Below are positions 1 to 11,705 of a stretch of 64,000 nucleotides of DNA, piece after piece (position 1 is the first letter of the stretch; each line of letters begins with the position of its first letter). Below the pieces are notes generated by a model. The model did not search any database and had not been told where the DNA came from. It saw nothing but the letters and a program-made list of their open reading frames with translations. Position numbers and translations under genes: made by a program. Source of the stretch: Pelodera strongyloides (Eukaryota > Nematoda > Chromadorea > Rhabditida > Rhabditidae); assembly GCA_036852015.1 (NCBI GenBank), contig JAANDG010000611.1, forward strand, positions 1 through 64,000. Direction: 5' to 3'.

Positions 1-112
1 AACATAAATTAGAATAAAAAAATCGATCTAAATTCGAGCAACTTTGCATGAATACGTAAGAATTCAGTTGTCCACGATGTGTTTCAAAAACCGGCCGGTA
101 TTTCGCTTTAAA
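1..112. repeat. Foldback/MITE family A, right part (left end outside window)
   Basis: This is the right half of the commonest repeat of the window. Full copies are about 170-190 bp and run from TTAAAGCGAAATACCGGCCGG to its reverse complement, with an AT-rich centre containing AGCTCGATTTTTTATTCTAA. Here the centre, the right terminal repeat and the closing CGCTTTAA are present. Other copies lie near 2592, 3210, 7790, 9420, 11514, 14749, 16437, 33824, 40082, 41434, 44236, 45938, 49399 and 51952. Confidence 0.85.
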
Positions 113-917
113 GGATTGCAGTCACTACAAAATCGTCGTTTTTCTTCGAGTTTACTTGTATTTAGTAAAGAATAGAGACAAATACTTTACCAAAACCAAA
201 TAATTTGAATTCCATCTCAGGGAGTGAACAAGTAGAAAAGTAGTTAAAGCGAATTAGCGGTCGCTCTCAACAAAAAAATACGAAAAGAGGAGGGGTAAAC
301 AACCGTGCGTTTACAGCCGTTTTCAAAATGTGCATTTTTGGACTTTTACTAGCCAAATTCAAAATATTTTGCCAACATTTCGTCATTTGGATGGTTCGGA
401 GTGTGTGATCATTTGAAAAGGCCATCCCTCGATTTTTCCGGGGCCGTGCTAGGATTAAAATCGGCAAATCGCCGGAAGCGAATTTTCCCATACAAAATCG
501 CAAAAAATGGTTGTTTGAGAACATTTTTATACAAGATGCACTTATTTGTTTGTATTTTTATGTTTATTTTCGTTTATAACTTTTTTCAAACTATTTTTGG
601 TGAAAAAACCCCAAACCGGGTGGTATTTCCAGGATCACGAAAAGTGTTCATACAGCTGCTTTCCGATCGGGAGTATGCAAATCATTTCGGCGAATATCTG
701 CATATTATATCTTTACATATACCGCAAGGGTCTGCAGGCATATCACTACACGTTTCATAATCCCGCGGTAGTTAAGTAGAACTACTTTTCTACTTGTTCA
801 CCCCCTGAGTTGGAGTTCAAATTATTCGGTTTTGGTAAAGTATGTTTCTTTATTCTTTACTAAATTCAAGTAAACTCGAAGCAAAATGATGATTTTGGAG
901 TGACTGCGAACCTTTAA
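108..917. repeat. Inverted-repeat element, family E (TTTAAAGGATTGCAGTCAC ends)
   Basis: An element of about 810 bp. Its first 130 bases (GCAGTCACTACAAAATCG, then TTCGAGTTTACTTG, AGTAAAGAAT and CTACTTGTTC in reverse order) recur as the reverse complement at 775-917. It shares the TTTAA at 108-112 with the preceding family A copy, so the two sit end to end. The interior shows no gene; the small open frames in it cross the repeat arms. Confidence 0.75.
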
Positions 918-928
918 GAAAAACAATC

Positions 929-1016
929 ATGATTACTTATTTGTTCCAATTGAGGGCTCACTTCTCTCAATGGTCGCGAGTCGTAAGCCCTCAATGGAAG
1001 AAATAAGCAATCATGA
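929..1016. repeat. Short imperfect palindrome
   Basis: ATGATTACTTATTTGTTCCA followed by TTGAGGGCT is matched in reverse complement by AGCCCTCAATGGAAGAAATA and AGCAATCAT at about 989-1013. The loop is about 30 nt. This is a hairpin-forming repeat and not a gene. Confidence 0.6.
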
Positions 1017-1973
1017 ACTCTGTTCTTCTACTGCACGTTTCCCGCGAAACAAAAATAAATCCCGCGTTTCCTGGCAGGATAGCACCCAATCCCACGCAAT
1101 AAGAAAAGTTGCATGTTTCCTGTCAGATTAGCCAATCATGTCCCGCAATTAAACATTGGGCAATGCCTTGTGTTAAAGGGAATATGTATGCCCTTTTTGA
1201 AGTTAAGCTGTATTAATAGAATGTGTGTTCCTCATTAAGGAAACAACAAAAAAAATTGTTAAAAGTTTCCCATTTAAAAGAAAATGATTTTCAAAGTTCA
1301 TCTTTTCCATAGTAAACGCGTTGCTTGACCCCCTGGCTTACACGGCAGTGCTGATGGAGCAAAATTTTTTGCATATGTGTGCATACATCGGCATATAGCA
1401 TGTAACAGCGACATATTTACATGCAAATGAGAATATTCGAATTTACATATTCAGTCGCCTACTTAAATTCATGTCTGGTGTGGAAACTCTAGTTTCGCAG
1501 TTGTTTTGCTCATTTTGAGTGCCTACATATTCCCTTTAACGGCAAGGCCCCTGATTAGCGCTCGCAATAACGACGGAATCCCGAGTTTCCCGCTAGTTTG
1601 GGAGGAAACATGGGATTATGATTTCCGCTAAACTGCAAATGAAGCACATAGAATGTTTTACTTAATTATATATAATAAATATATTATACATCCATAATAG
1701 CCCATTATATCGTATAATAAAATAATATACCTTACAATCAGTCCTCTCCACGTACAAGGCAGACATAGGCTTACAATTAGCCCAGTCCGATGCTGCTGCA
1801 TTGCATATCATATGTACATCTGTATTGCATACAGCTCTCTCTTTATAGCAACTTCAAGAACTAATAATACGATAGCTGTTTGTTTTGAATAGGAAACCGA
1901 TAATTACTTTACTCTAGCTCATGTCGCTTAGCCAAGCTAATGCTCGGGGAAATCGCAGCGCAGCATAGGAAAT
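1017..1973. other. Intergenic, no gene seen
   Basis: AT-rich sequence without a convincing exon on either strand. Nothing beyond short AT tracts was found. Confidence 0.5.
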
Positions 1974-2130
1974 GGGTGAACCCATATGGTGACGGTTCAC
2001 TGGATTTTTCTTGGGCCTGCCCATTTGGTGACTAACTCGTGACCAAGTCGTGGCCAGGTTTCATCAAAAAACCGGCGTCAGATGGTCACCGTTTGCCCAA
2101 AAAAAGATCTTTCCAAATCCAAAGTAAGGG
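1974..2130. repeat. Dispersed repeat, family I
   Basis: The segment with GGTGACGGTTCACTGG and CCATTTGGTGACTAACTCGTGACC reappears in reverse complement at about 36340-36575, inside a K2P-3 intron. A part-copy lies at about 54236-54290. It is a dispersed repeat and holds no open frame. Confidence 0.65.
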
Positions 2131-2591
2131 CAATATCCGCTCTTCATCAGTTTTCAACTTTTAGACAGTACGGCTTTTTTATTGTTCAAAATATATTCGT
2201 TAGTTTCAGTAATTATCGAATCTGACCGGTGAGCGAAACTTCGAAAACCCACACAGTTGACCTGCTTGTTTATGCAAAACAACCCTCAATATAACTTTCG
2301 CATTTCTGGTTTTAAAGAAGATTAACTTTTTAAATCCATCCTGTCCGCTAAATGGTATTTTGCATAAAATAACTGACCTGGAACAGTAAGTGGTAAACAA
2401 CCTAGCGTTGAAAGTTGAAGGATTAGGCATATGGAAAATGACATGTTTATATTTACTGTCTGTGAGTCTGTCAGAGAAAATTCGGATCAGTCCTTCTATC
2501 AAATCTCAGGCTTATGTTTGGGCTCAACTGAGTTTACCCACACTCTTGTTAGTATTGTACTTGAGAACTTTGCGCAATGCAGTCTAGTAAT

Positions 2592-2760
2592 TTAAAGCGA
2601 AATACCGGTTTTGAAAGCATCGTGGGTAACTGAATTTGAATTTTTACGTATTTATGTTAATTTTCTCAAATTTAGCTCGATTTTTTTAGCGGATTTATGT
2701 TCAGTTGCATAAATGCTGATCTACTCGATCTTTCAAAAATCGGCCGGTGTTTCTCTTTAA
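2592..2760. repeat. Foldback/MITE family A copy
   Basis: A complete but diverged copy from TTAAAGCGAAATACCGG to CGGCCGGTGTTTCTCTTTAA. Confidence 0.85.
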
Positions 2761-3045
2761 TTTTTTTCTCCATCTTCTCTTCTATTGACAGTGTCTCATT
2801 GTAGTGTGCAACTATTACAACTGATGTTGAGTTACTGTCGTAAACATAATTGATTTTATTATCATTGTAATTTATTTTCATCAACACAATTTAGATAGTT
2901 TAGGAGAGCGTGTCAAACGAATTTGACAATTTGACTACCGATGATAGTTCGCACTCATATTCATATTCATTTCACATGCAACGTCAAAATTAGAATTCTG
3001 AAATCTGACTAAATAAATTATACATACACCAGATCACCAGACTGC

Positions 3046-3140
3046 TCTCGCCGCTTGAGGCGACTTTCAATACTACGCAGGCGAGACTATCGAAAAATGG
3101 GCATAGTTATATGAAACTCTTGACACCTATCTTCCAAAGT
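3046..3140 (+). repeat. Dispersed repeat also at 59636-59720
   Basis: GCCGCTTGAGGCGACTTTC, CGAAAAATGGGCATA and TATATGAAAC occur in the same order at 59636-59720 in a diverged copy. Function unknown. Confidence 0.55.
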
Positions 3141-3209
3141 GTATGACATTTACTTTGAAGCGTTGCGATAATGCATATCGCATAATTTTTGGGTCTTGCA
3201 TTAGTATGC

Positions 3210-3402
3210 TTAAAGCGAAATACCGACCGGTTTTTGAAACGCATAGTGGGCAGCTGAAATCCTACATATTTATGCAATTTATGCTAATTAGCTCGAATTT
3301 TGCTCGATTTTTTTATTATAATATACGTTTATTTGCATAAGCCGCATAAGAATGATGGAGTGCTCAATGTGTTTCAAAAACTAGCGGGTATTTCGCTTTA
3401 AA
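3210..3402. repeat. Foldback/MITE family A copy
   Basis: A full-length copy with both termini, from TTAAAGCGAAATACCGACCGG to CGGGTATTTCGCTTTAA. Confidence 0.85.
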
Positions 3403-3869
3403 ATAAAAATGCGCATTTCAAAATAGGTTCCATCATAACAGTTACTCATTTCCAATGTTATCTTCAACCTTCAATAAAACAATTTCCGTTTTCTAAATCT
3501 ATTTTTTCACATTTCTTTTTCTGTCATTCTTCATTGGCTAAAAATATCATTTGCGAACGGCGAACGGTTGAACGGTCATCTAGCTACAGTACTATTATTG
3601 ATTATTTCTTGACCGGTCATTATTTAGAATACACCATGATACATTGGTTACCGTATACCCTATAAAAAAATTTGCTTGTTTCCGTAGCAGGTGATTTGAT
3701 AACAATCATTCTATCAATTATTGTCTCGCTAGAGATTAAATGATAATAAAACTCCGCCGACACGCCCACCACTCTTTTTTCGCCGTTGTATGCCTATGAA
3801 ATAATCGGGCAATCGAAAACGCTATCAAACCTAGCACCCCGTTTTGATTAAACGTACGTGCCAAGTTCA

Positions 3870-4065
3870 GGCCTTGACCAACATATTTGATTTTAGACCT
3901 TGGTGAACCTTTAGGTAGTTCAGACCCTAGTGAACGTATGACTTACAACATGTGGTATTTCAGACCCTGGTGAGCCTTTAGGTAGTTCAGGTTCAGAGTT
4001 CAGACCTTAGTGAACATATGATTTACAACATATGGTATTTCAGATCTTAGCGAATCTTTAGGAAA
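3870..4065 (+). repeat. Tandem repeat of a roughly 70-80 bp unit
   Basis: The phrases TTCAGACC(T/C)TGGTGA, CCTTTAGGTAGTTCAG and ATTTACAACATATGGTATTTC recur two to three times in order. No coding frame is conserved across units. Confidence 0.65.
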
Positions 4066-4420
4066 GTGCTTTACCATTTTCTAAGGTTTTAAAAATTCTC
4101 TTGATTATTCCAAGATACAGAATATAGTGGTTGTTTTCCCTCGTGCTCGTGTGGTATACAGCTAACTTGCGCCTGTCTTGTCAGAGTCAAGCAAATATCT
4201 ACAGTATAATTTGATGATAGCGTAAATACACTGTTTTTCGACTTTAATTATTTTGGCGATGTGGAAAAAATAGTATTCGAGTGGGGAATTATTGTGAACC
4301 TCGGAATTCCTTCCTTACATCGCCTTGTGGTTTTCATTGAATTGCAGCCAGTGTTGTACATCACAATACTTTTATTTTACTTTAACATATACATTCTCAT
4401 TCTTGCTCGAATATTGTTGC

Positions 4421-4488
4421 TCTTTCAGTTTTACAGAATAATTGCCAATTGCTACAGAGCGAGAATATACCATATTTGCCAATTTACG
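4421..4488 (+). other. Candidate 3' splice / trans-splice acceptor and 5' UTR of K2P-1
   Basis: TCTTTCAG ends at 4428, about 60 nt before the ATG at 4489. In nematodes such an orphan acceptor just upstream of a start is often a spliced-leader addition site. It could equally end an intron after an unseen non-coding exon. Confidence 0.4.
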
Positions 4489-7400
4489 ATGCCGCAACCT
4501 GAACTGAGGGTGAGATATAGTTTCAGTAGCTTATTTCAGTTTCTAGACTGAGCTACGGAATTTCTAAGCCGGTCCACAATAAAACTAGACCAACTCTACT
4601 GCAGTTTCCACGAGTAGTTTCGTAGACCAATACCCATGGGAAATTAAAAAAAAACTCGATGTGGCCCCGATCAAGTCCCTTAAAAAATTCGGCCTTGATC
4701 GGGGCCATATCGGGGTTTTCTGGAAAATAATCGGGGCTATATCGGGGTTTCCACTTTCCTGTGCCAGGCAGTAGTTTTACCCAATAGCCAATAGGCTGAA
4801 TGGGCTCTTATTACAATAGGCCAAATACAAAAAAGGTTAAATTCTTTATTCATAAAGAACAAACGACATGGAAAGAAACAATTAATTGTGTGTGAAAGGA
4901 TACGATTTCAATTAGTTCCACACGAAAGTTAATTACGCTGATTACTGCTCATTAACTAATTACTCGCATGCTAAAGTATACGCAATATTTTTAGAATGTT
5001 GTATAATTCCAGGTGAAAGACGTCGCTGTAGTCGCTGCGGCCGTTTTAAATAAAGAGAAAAAGAACCACAATAATGATAAGATAATCGCCCCAAATGAGG
5101 ATGAGAAAATTAAAGGTAATTATTTATTTTATCGACGTCCTAATTACCTTGCTAGACTATAGGCTTTAACTTTAGAACAATTTATTTTCCCGTAACCTAA
5201 TGTAGCATTTAATAATTGTAAACGTCTTTTGTACCATACTACGCGAAACTTTGATGGTGCACTGCGAAAAAAAAAGTGGGCCGACCGCTGGCCGCGCACC
5301 TTGCCCTATCTTCGCCAGACTCGCCAATTCATACATACTGCGCACCCTTTCGCGAAAACCTGGCAAACATATGGCGAATTTGCCGCGCGCCAACAAATTA
5401 GGGTCTGCATTAATTTTCGCATTTTCGTGGGTGGCCTACCTTTCGCCGCACAAAATTTTCGCGCCAGGGTTTCGCCGCGTAACAACTTGTTTATAAGTAT
5501 AAGTAAAACATAAATTGAGTACCCGTTGTAATATAATATGACCACCACTTTATTCACATTTACGACACAGTATGACATATTTTTTTCGATTTTGATCATA
5601 GTGAGAAGACAATTTTTTTTTCCAGCTACAGAAGAACCTGCAGTAATGAAACCGTCAGAACCCCAGCAAGAAGAAGAGAAGAACAATGGACTTTCCAGTG
5701 AACAATCTAACGGAAAGTGAGGAATTTTAAAGTTATAAAAAAAGAATAATAATAAAAAATAATGAAGTAATCTGTTGAGCTGTTCCACGAGAGCTCCTGA
5801 CAAGCCTGAACCGATCTAGATTCGAATGTCTCAACAAAATCATAGAAAAGTAGTAATAAAAAGTTATTTCAGGCAACTCGTGGCCAGTGACCCAACAAAT
5901 AAAAAGAAGCGCAGGAATTGCTATCACTACTTTGCATACTGCTACAGGTAGGCATTGTAAGCTCATTTTCAGTCAGCTAGTCACATGATAGCCATTTCTG
6001 CTCCCGGTACCTATGCTGGAGCGATATAACAGCTGGTTTTTGAAGCGTATGATGGACAACTACATTCCCATGTATTTGTGCTAGTTGTAACTGAGCTTGA
6101 ATTGAGCTTGGTTTTTCTGCTGAATATGCGTGTAACCAACCTTTCTATGCAGTATGTACGAGTACCTGAGTTACATACAGGTTTAACTACTAAAAACTGC
6201 AGAACTAAAATAAAGTTTTCCAGAGCTCTAGGACTACGTCATTGGTTTATGGTCTTCCTGATGCTCTCTTGCTCTTTGCTCGGCGGATTGATGTTTCACT
6301 TGTCCGAAACTCCCGCGGAAATGGAGGTATGCATTGGAATTCTGCTACGTTCTCAGGAGCGCAGCGCGGACATGCGAATCCGCATCCGCGTGAAAGAGAT
6401 GGTTTCTGACATGCAAAAGGCGGAGCTGCGGAAAAGAGGGCGGACTTGTTTCTTATTGTCTCGAGTTTTTCAATGCAAATTTGCAATCTTTTCCCGCTGG
6501 CGCGGATTCGCATGTCCGCGCTGCGCGCCTGAGGACCAGAGTAAAGAACCAGTATGTTCCTTTCGGTGGCACGGCTGGACTGTACTGAATTTGCATATTA
6601 TACATAGGAATGCGGATTGAAGCCCGTCATAGCTTTCAAAAGCATGAGCCGTACCACTTAAAGGATCGCAGTCACTACAAATTCGTATTTTTTATTCGCT
6701 TTTCATTAATTGTTCAAGTATGTGAAGAAAACGACGATTCCAGCGCCAAAGTACGGCAAAACGAACTCAGGGAGAGAAATCCCTGTTTATGACTTTTACT
6801 TATATACCGTAGTTTATAATTGCCCGTATAGAGTTTCATAATAAATACCCTGCAGTGATAAACCACGCGCCAGGTGTAACACTGCAGGCTGTTCACTCTC
6901 CAAGTACCCGTGGCAATTGCATATATGCACCGGCGTCGGTCATTTATCAAAACTCATTCTCATTGATTTCTCTCCCTGAGTTCCATTTTATGTGGATTTT
7001 TATGGGTTGCATATTGTTTTATAAATCTGCTTGCATCTAATAAAAATCGAATAAAAAAGTTGATTTTGAAGTGACTGCCTTCCTTTAAAGGGATAGGTTC
7101 ACCTCGAATTGCACCTTTTTTTATAATTTATGTTGATATTATGACCTATGACGGTCAAAATGCGAAAATTGCAGTAAATTTACTTTGCTCCCCGTAGTAG
7201 GAGAGCTTGCTCAAAAAAAGCTAAACTACCTCGAATCTATAAAACAATTGGAGTACCGCAGCCATGGTAAGTGGGAAATAGCGCAGCCGGGCTGGAGACG
7301 CTAGAAAATACAGGGCCCTTTTATCATCCTCTGTCTATCACAACAATATCTGCACCTCCAGTCCTCCTGCGCTATTTCCCACATACCATGGCTGCGGTAC

Positions 7401-9786
7401 CCCTTTGTTTTATAGATTCGAGGTAGTTTAGCTTTTTTTGAGCAAGCTCTCCTACTACGGGGAGCAAAGGAAATTTACTGCAATTTTCGCATTTTGACCG
7501 TCATATAGGTCATACTATCAACATAAATTATAAAAAAAGGTGCAATTCGAGGTGAACCTATCCCTTTAACTCTGTACAACACAGTTCACCGATTTCCTTT
7601 TTCTATAAAACTCAGATTTTCAAAGTTTAGAATATGGAAGAAACTGTGAAGAGAATGGAAGGTCGCCTAACGGAATTGGCCACTAAAGCCGTTAGCGAAG
7701 TAGAAAATGGAAATATTACTTCACAAAGCGATATGGAGATGGTTATACAGGTAAGCAAGACACTTAATAAATGAGGAGGCTCACGAGAATTAACGCGAAA
7801 TACCGGCGGGGGCTTTGAAACGCGTCGAGTACATCAGCATTCTTATGCAGCTCATGCAAATGACCATAAATTAGAATAAAAAATCGAGCAAATTAGCATA
7901 AATACGTAAGAATCCAGTTGTCCACGATGCGCTTCAAAAACCGGTCGGTATTTCGCTTTAATTGGAATTTAATATTTTTAATTCACTCTAATTATTTCTC
8001 TTCTTAGAACATGTACGTGGCAATGCAGAAAACCGAGGACCTGTACAAACTGTCGGCTTTCTACAAAAACGAGACCCCGGACAATCTTCAATGGCATTAC
8101 TGGCCCGCAGTATTCTATTCGTCAAACATTTACATGACTGTTGGATACGGTAGGATAACTCGCCTTTAGAATGGACTCAGACCCCGCGGTCAGAGTCTAC
8201 TGCCCCTACGCGTACTGTCGTGCTTATGATGTGGAATATTCAAGTGAAATTAAGGTGGCTAGCCCAAGATTTCTGTAGGAATCGGGTAGCAGAAAACTTG
8301 CCTTCACTCTTGATAGCATGAACAACGAAAAAGTCGGATAGGCACATTAATTCCATTCATTATTAAAATTAAAAATCGATACACCGGCCATCGTTACGAT
8401 ATACCCCATATTTTTGTAAAAGGGCGACTACAACATACAAAATATTACCCCCAAAATTTGCAATTCTCTATCTCTATTTAGGTGCGATTCAATGCTTCAC
8501 AAATCTCGGTCGAGTCTACACGGTACTCTTTGGCTTTATCTCTATTCCGTTCTCGTTCGTTGTCATTCGAGATCTGGGACAGTGGATTCTAGTAAGCGCG
8601 ACCAAGGTTTACGCCCGAGCACTTATCAAATACAGGTACATACGACAACTTGGGCTTGGCTTGGTGTAGCTATATATCACTATTCCTTGCTAGTTACCGC
8701 TATCTGCATACATAAGTTGAAATTTGTTGCTCCATTCGGCCTGGCTGGCGTTCCAGGCCAGGGGAACAAGTAACGCGTTTACTATGGAAAAGGGGAACTT
8801 TGAAATTCATATTCTTTTTACTGGGAAGCTTTTGACACCTTTTGTTGTTGTTCCCACAATGGGCAACACACATTCTATTATTACAGCTTAACTTCAAAGG
8901 GGTTTACATATTCCCTTTAATAAATACTGCAGAGTTGTCCACTAATTAAGTTTTATTTAGACGAGCTCGTGGAATCGAAACGGAACCCGATGAGGATATA
9001 GCGTTGCCCATAAAAATTGCTCTGTTAATGTTAGTAGGTGAGTGTTTTTATTTAACCTTCTTTATTTAGCCAATCAAATAGACTGTAGAACTGGATGCGC
9101 ACACGGTGTCCCATAAGTTTGCCAGTGTGAATTTGACTTAGGCTTTGACTTAGGCTTTGGCTTAAGCTTAGGCTTAGGCTTAGGCTTAGGCTTAGGCTCA
9201 CAGTTACCAATTTTTCGCCTCAAACGAAGGTTACACGAATTTTAGGGCAATGGCTATTCTGCTCCTTCTGCACATGGTTTTATGATAGTTTTATGTACCC
9301 GGAAGGATCGGGCATAAGTTTCTTCGGAGCGACTTATTATACGTACATTACGCTCACGTCGATAGGAATGTCGGACGAGATGCCGAGAAACACAACGGTT
9401 AGTAATTTAGACTTATTCGTTAAAACGACATAACGGCCGGTTTTTGAACCGTATGATGGAGACCTGTGTTTATGCTGAGTGAGTTCGAATTGAGCGCGAT
9501 TTTTTTATTCTAAATATACTCATTTGCTTTTGGTGTAAAAACAACCCATTTCAAAAACCGGCTGTCATACGACTTTAAAACGATCTGACACGTCGTTTTG
9601 AAACGCATATTGTGCCGGAAGGACACATAATGCGGTTGTACCTGTATGCATATGTAGCTAAGCAGTGCCGTTAGACCGTTAATGTCTGCTTTTTTTTACT
9701 AACCGTGCTTTCTTTAGACATCGGCTATGTTAACAGTGTGGATGTTCCTCGGGCTGCCTATTTACAAGGTAAGTTCTTTTCTATTC

Positions 9787-9817
<31 letters not shown>

Positions 9818-10938
9818 ATCCGTCTATCCTTCTATCTCTCTCTATAACACTCTCTCTCTCTCTCTCTTTATCCCACTCTCTTGCTCTTCGGAGACTTCGT
9901 ATTCTGCTACCTTTACTGGTTCTTAGCGGTGACGGAGTTTCTTGAAAATATATTTCATATCATGTATCCAGGGAATGTAATATTTCATGTCGATTTAGAT
10001 GGGACTTCGAGTTGGTTACATTGCCATTGAGAACGGAATCCTCGGCTCGATTGCTGTATTTGAAAACAAATTGGAGAAATGGGAATCTGAGGTTCGGAAA
10101 TTTGGCGGCGTTTTTTATTTGCTAGAATATTGATCCTAGCTAAACGGCTAATCTGAACTAGATAGCGAATTTGTCACTGATTTCCTAGTTATCGCCTACA
10201 ATTTTTGTAAGCCTTTGTTAAAGGGTTGCAGACACTGAAAATTTGTCATTTTTATTCGATTTTTATTATCTCTAGGAAGAAATAAGGAAAATGTACCTAG
10301 TTCGCGAAACGTATTGTTGATACCTGCGTCTCAACATATCCTATGCAAATTGTGTGCCTAAAGGGCACCAAATTCGCATAGGATATATGGTGAGTATCAT
10401 ATGCAAATTTCCCAAAATGGGTACTATACTGCTTTAACATATCGTATTCTAGGACGACACTGACGCAATTGTACCCAGGAAACGATCGTTCGCTAGCAGA
10501 GCTGCTGTCGACCAGGTTTGTGTTTCATTATCGCTTTGTTTACTTTTTTTTTACTAATATTTTACTAGTTGTCTAAAATAGTAAGATGTTAGTTATCGTT
10601 ATGACAAAGACAAAGAGTTTGTATATGTTTTTTACTGCTATATTTTGCTCTTGTTTAAAACAGTAAAATATTAGTTATCCTTTTGACAAAGCACATTTAT
10701 TCGGGTATGTATCTCTCTGATTCATATATTTTCTACGCTCAATTAGCCTGTTTTTTGACTTCCTTATAATTGTATGTATATTATTTCTTTAATTATTTAG
10801 GACGAGCAAGATCAAATCGAGGAGCAGGTCAACAATTTCACTGTTCGCTCCATTGCCACGTTTATGAAATCGCAGGCGGACGCGTACGGCGGAGAGTTTG
10901 GACGTCCACATATTGTAAAATCGCAACTTGATGACTAG
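4489..10938 (+). CDS. K2P-1: TWK-type two-pore-domain potassium channel, complete
   Basis: Four-helix, two-pore-loop K+ channel subunit of the plasma membrane; the family dimerises to carry leak current. Exons: 4489-4509, 5013-5115, 5626-5716, 5873-5947, 6224-6326, 7631-7750, 8008-8149, 8482-8635, 8961-9037, 9246-9397, 9718-9768, 9999-10091, 10453-10515, 10801-10938. All phases join, giving 460 aa. The charged N-terminus (1-96) is followed by M1 (about 103-122), a coil-prone cap, pore 1 with T-V-G-Y-G at 215-219, M2 (229-251) with the family motif RDLGQW, an R-rich linker, M3 (about 285-305), pore 2 and M4 (347-385). Odd point: pore 2 reads T-S-I-G-M-S-D at 333-339, where the family has T-T-I-G-F/L-G-D. 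The donor after 10091 (GTTCGG) is non-consensus, so that junction is less certain. It is the first of three same-strand paralogues. Its introns carry foldback repeats and TTAGGC repeats. The start was chosen as the first ATG that splices in frame. Confidence 0.88.
4655..4716. repeat. Short GC-rich palindrome
   Basis: GTGGCCCCGATCAAG is followed after a short loop by CTTGATCGGGGCCATATCG, giving a strong hairpin. A further ATCGGGGCTATATCGGGG lies just downstream. Confidence 0.6.
6020..6125. repeat. Foldback/MITE family B fragment in K2P-1 intron 4
   Basis: GCGATATAACAGCTGGTTTTTGAAGCG, then GATGGACAACTACATTCCCATG, matches the family B terminus and subterminus seen near 30325 and 35539. No clear right end was seen. 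Confidence 0.55.
6352..6537. repeat. GC-rich foldback element, family H, in K2P-1 intron 5
   Basis: Starts TTCTCAGGAGCGCAGCGCGGACATGCG and ends with the reverse complement CGCATGTCCGCGCTGCGCGCCTGAG. A diverged relative lies at 20288-20466. Its centre in both copies contains TGCAAATTTGCA. Confidence 0.75.
6657..7088. repeat. Inverted-repeat element, family E, in K2P-1 intron 5
   Basis: Left end TTAAAGGATCGCAGTCACTAC, right end AAGTGACTGCCTTCCTTTAA. Same family as 108-917 with a different interior. It abuts the next foldback, the two sharing TTTAAAG. Confidence 0.7.
7085..7569. repeat. Long near-perfect foldback, family D, in K2P-1 intron 5
   Basis: Both arms are about 220 nt. The left arm begins TTAAAGGGATAGGTTCACC and the right arm ends GGTGAACCTATCCCTTTAA. 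Arms match through GAATTGCACC, GCAGTAAATTTAC, GGAGAGCTTGCTC, CGAGGTAGTTTAG and CCATGG near the turn at about 7310-7370. It would form one of the longest hairpins in the window when transcribed as intron RNA. No transposase frame is present, so it is a non-autonomous foldback. Confidence 0.88.
7790..7961. repeat. Foldback/MITE family A copy in K2P-1 intron 6
   Basis: From TTAACGCGAAATACCGGCGGG to GGTCGGTATTTCGCTTTAA, 47 nt before the next exon. Confidence 0.8.
9141..9205 (+). repeat. Interstitial TTAGGC (nematode telomere-type) repeat
   Basis: At least five exact TTAGGC units in tandem, preceded by degenerate forms (TTAGGCTTTGAC, TTTGGCTTAAGC), in K2P-1 intron 9. TTAGGC is the telomere repeat of nematodes. 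The unit here lies inside a gene and is not at a chromosome end. Confidence 0.85.
9420..9578. repeat. Foldback/MITE family A/B-like copy in K2P-1 intron 10
   Basis: Left end TTAAAACGACATAACGGCCGG, right end CCGGCTGTCATACGACTTTAA. It begins about 22 nt after the exon 10 donor. Confidence 0.75.
9784..9868 (+). repeat. CT-rich microsatellite in K2P-1 intron 11
   Basis: Interrupted CT repeats; the small open frames across it are low-complexity artefacts. Confidence 0.9.
10217..10437. repeat. Mixed foldback remnants in K2P-1 intron 12
   Basis: TAAAGGGTTGCAGACACTGAAAATT resembles the family E end. It is followed by a palindrome pairing CATATCCTATGCAAATT with AATTCGCATAGGATAT around 10336-10386. 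A similar stretch is at 30125-30193. Confidence 0.5.
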
Positions 10939-11513
10939 ATACCAAGCGTTATTTTTTTTAAAAGAGATACAGTACGTGGTTTGCAATTGTGTACCCGAAG
11001 TCGAAGTGCTTTTGGATTACAAACCCTAGATAGACCTGGGTTTCGCTAACCAAACCTTCAAAGCGGTGACAAGCAGGTATTGAGTGTATCCAAAATACCA
11101 AGATACGCATACCGTATACTATGTAAATCTCCAGGTTTTCCCTTGCGTAACTTGTGAATGATCTCTAGGCGCAAATTCTTTTTTTTTTTTACAAAATTTC
11201 AATCTGTTTGGAATCTAGTTAGTGTTTTCTGGCTCTTCAAGTTATCTTCAGAATTAGTAAAATTGGCTTTAGTTAGTCCTCTTTCCCAGCTTTTTGGGAT
11301 AAAGAAGCTGCATTTTAATTGTGCTTTTTATAATGTCAACCTCAAGGGTTTCAATTGTTTTTCTTTGTTGAATTGATAATTTGCTATGTTTCAATTTTTT
11401 AAACTTCCGTGAAGCTACTGCAGTTTTATATTATGTTCATACGTGTTTTCTTTCGGTGCTTTTTACTGTGCTTTTACAAGTAGTCATCTTATACTGAATT
11501 TGCTACATCTTAA

Positions 11514-11705
11514 CATTTAGCGAAATACCGGCCGGTTTTTGAAACGCATCGTGGACTCGCGGACAATTGATTTCTTACGTATTTATGCTAATTTGCTCGA
11601 ATTTAACTCTATTTTTTATTCTATTTTTTTTGTCATTTGCATAAGCTACATAAGAATGATAGTGTGATCGATGTGCTTCAAATACCGGCCGGTATTTCGC
11701 TTTAA
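11514..11705. repeat. Foldback/MITE family A copy
   Basis: Both ends present: TTAGCGAAATACCGGCCGG and CCGGCCGGTATTTCGCTTTAA. Confidence 0.85.

Noticed and set aside
5229..5513. Frames with CGCCAGACTCGCC-type repeats inside K2P-1 intron 2
   Set aside because: They fall within an intron of a well-supported gene and contain a degenerate GC-rich repeat also seen near 12680.
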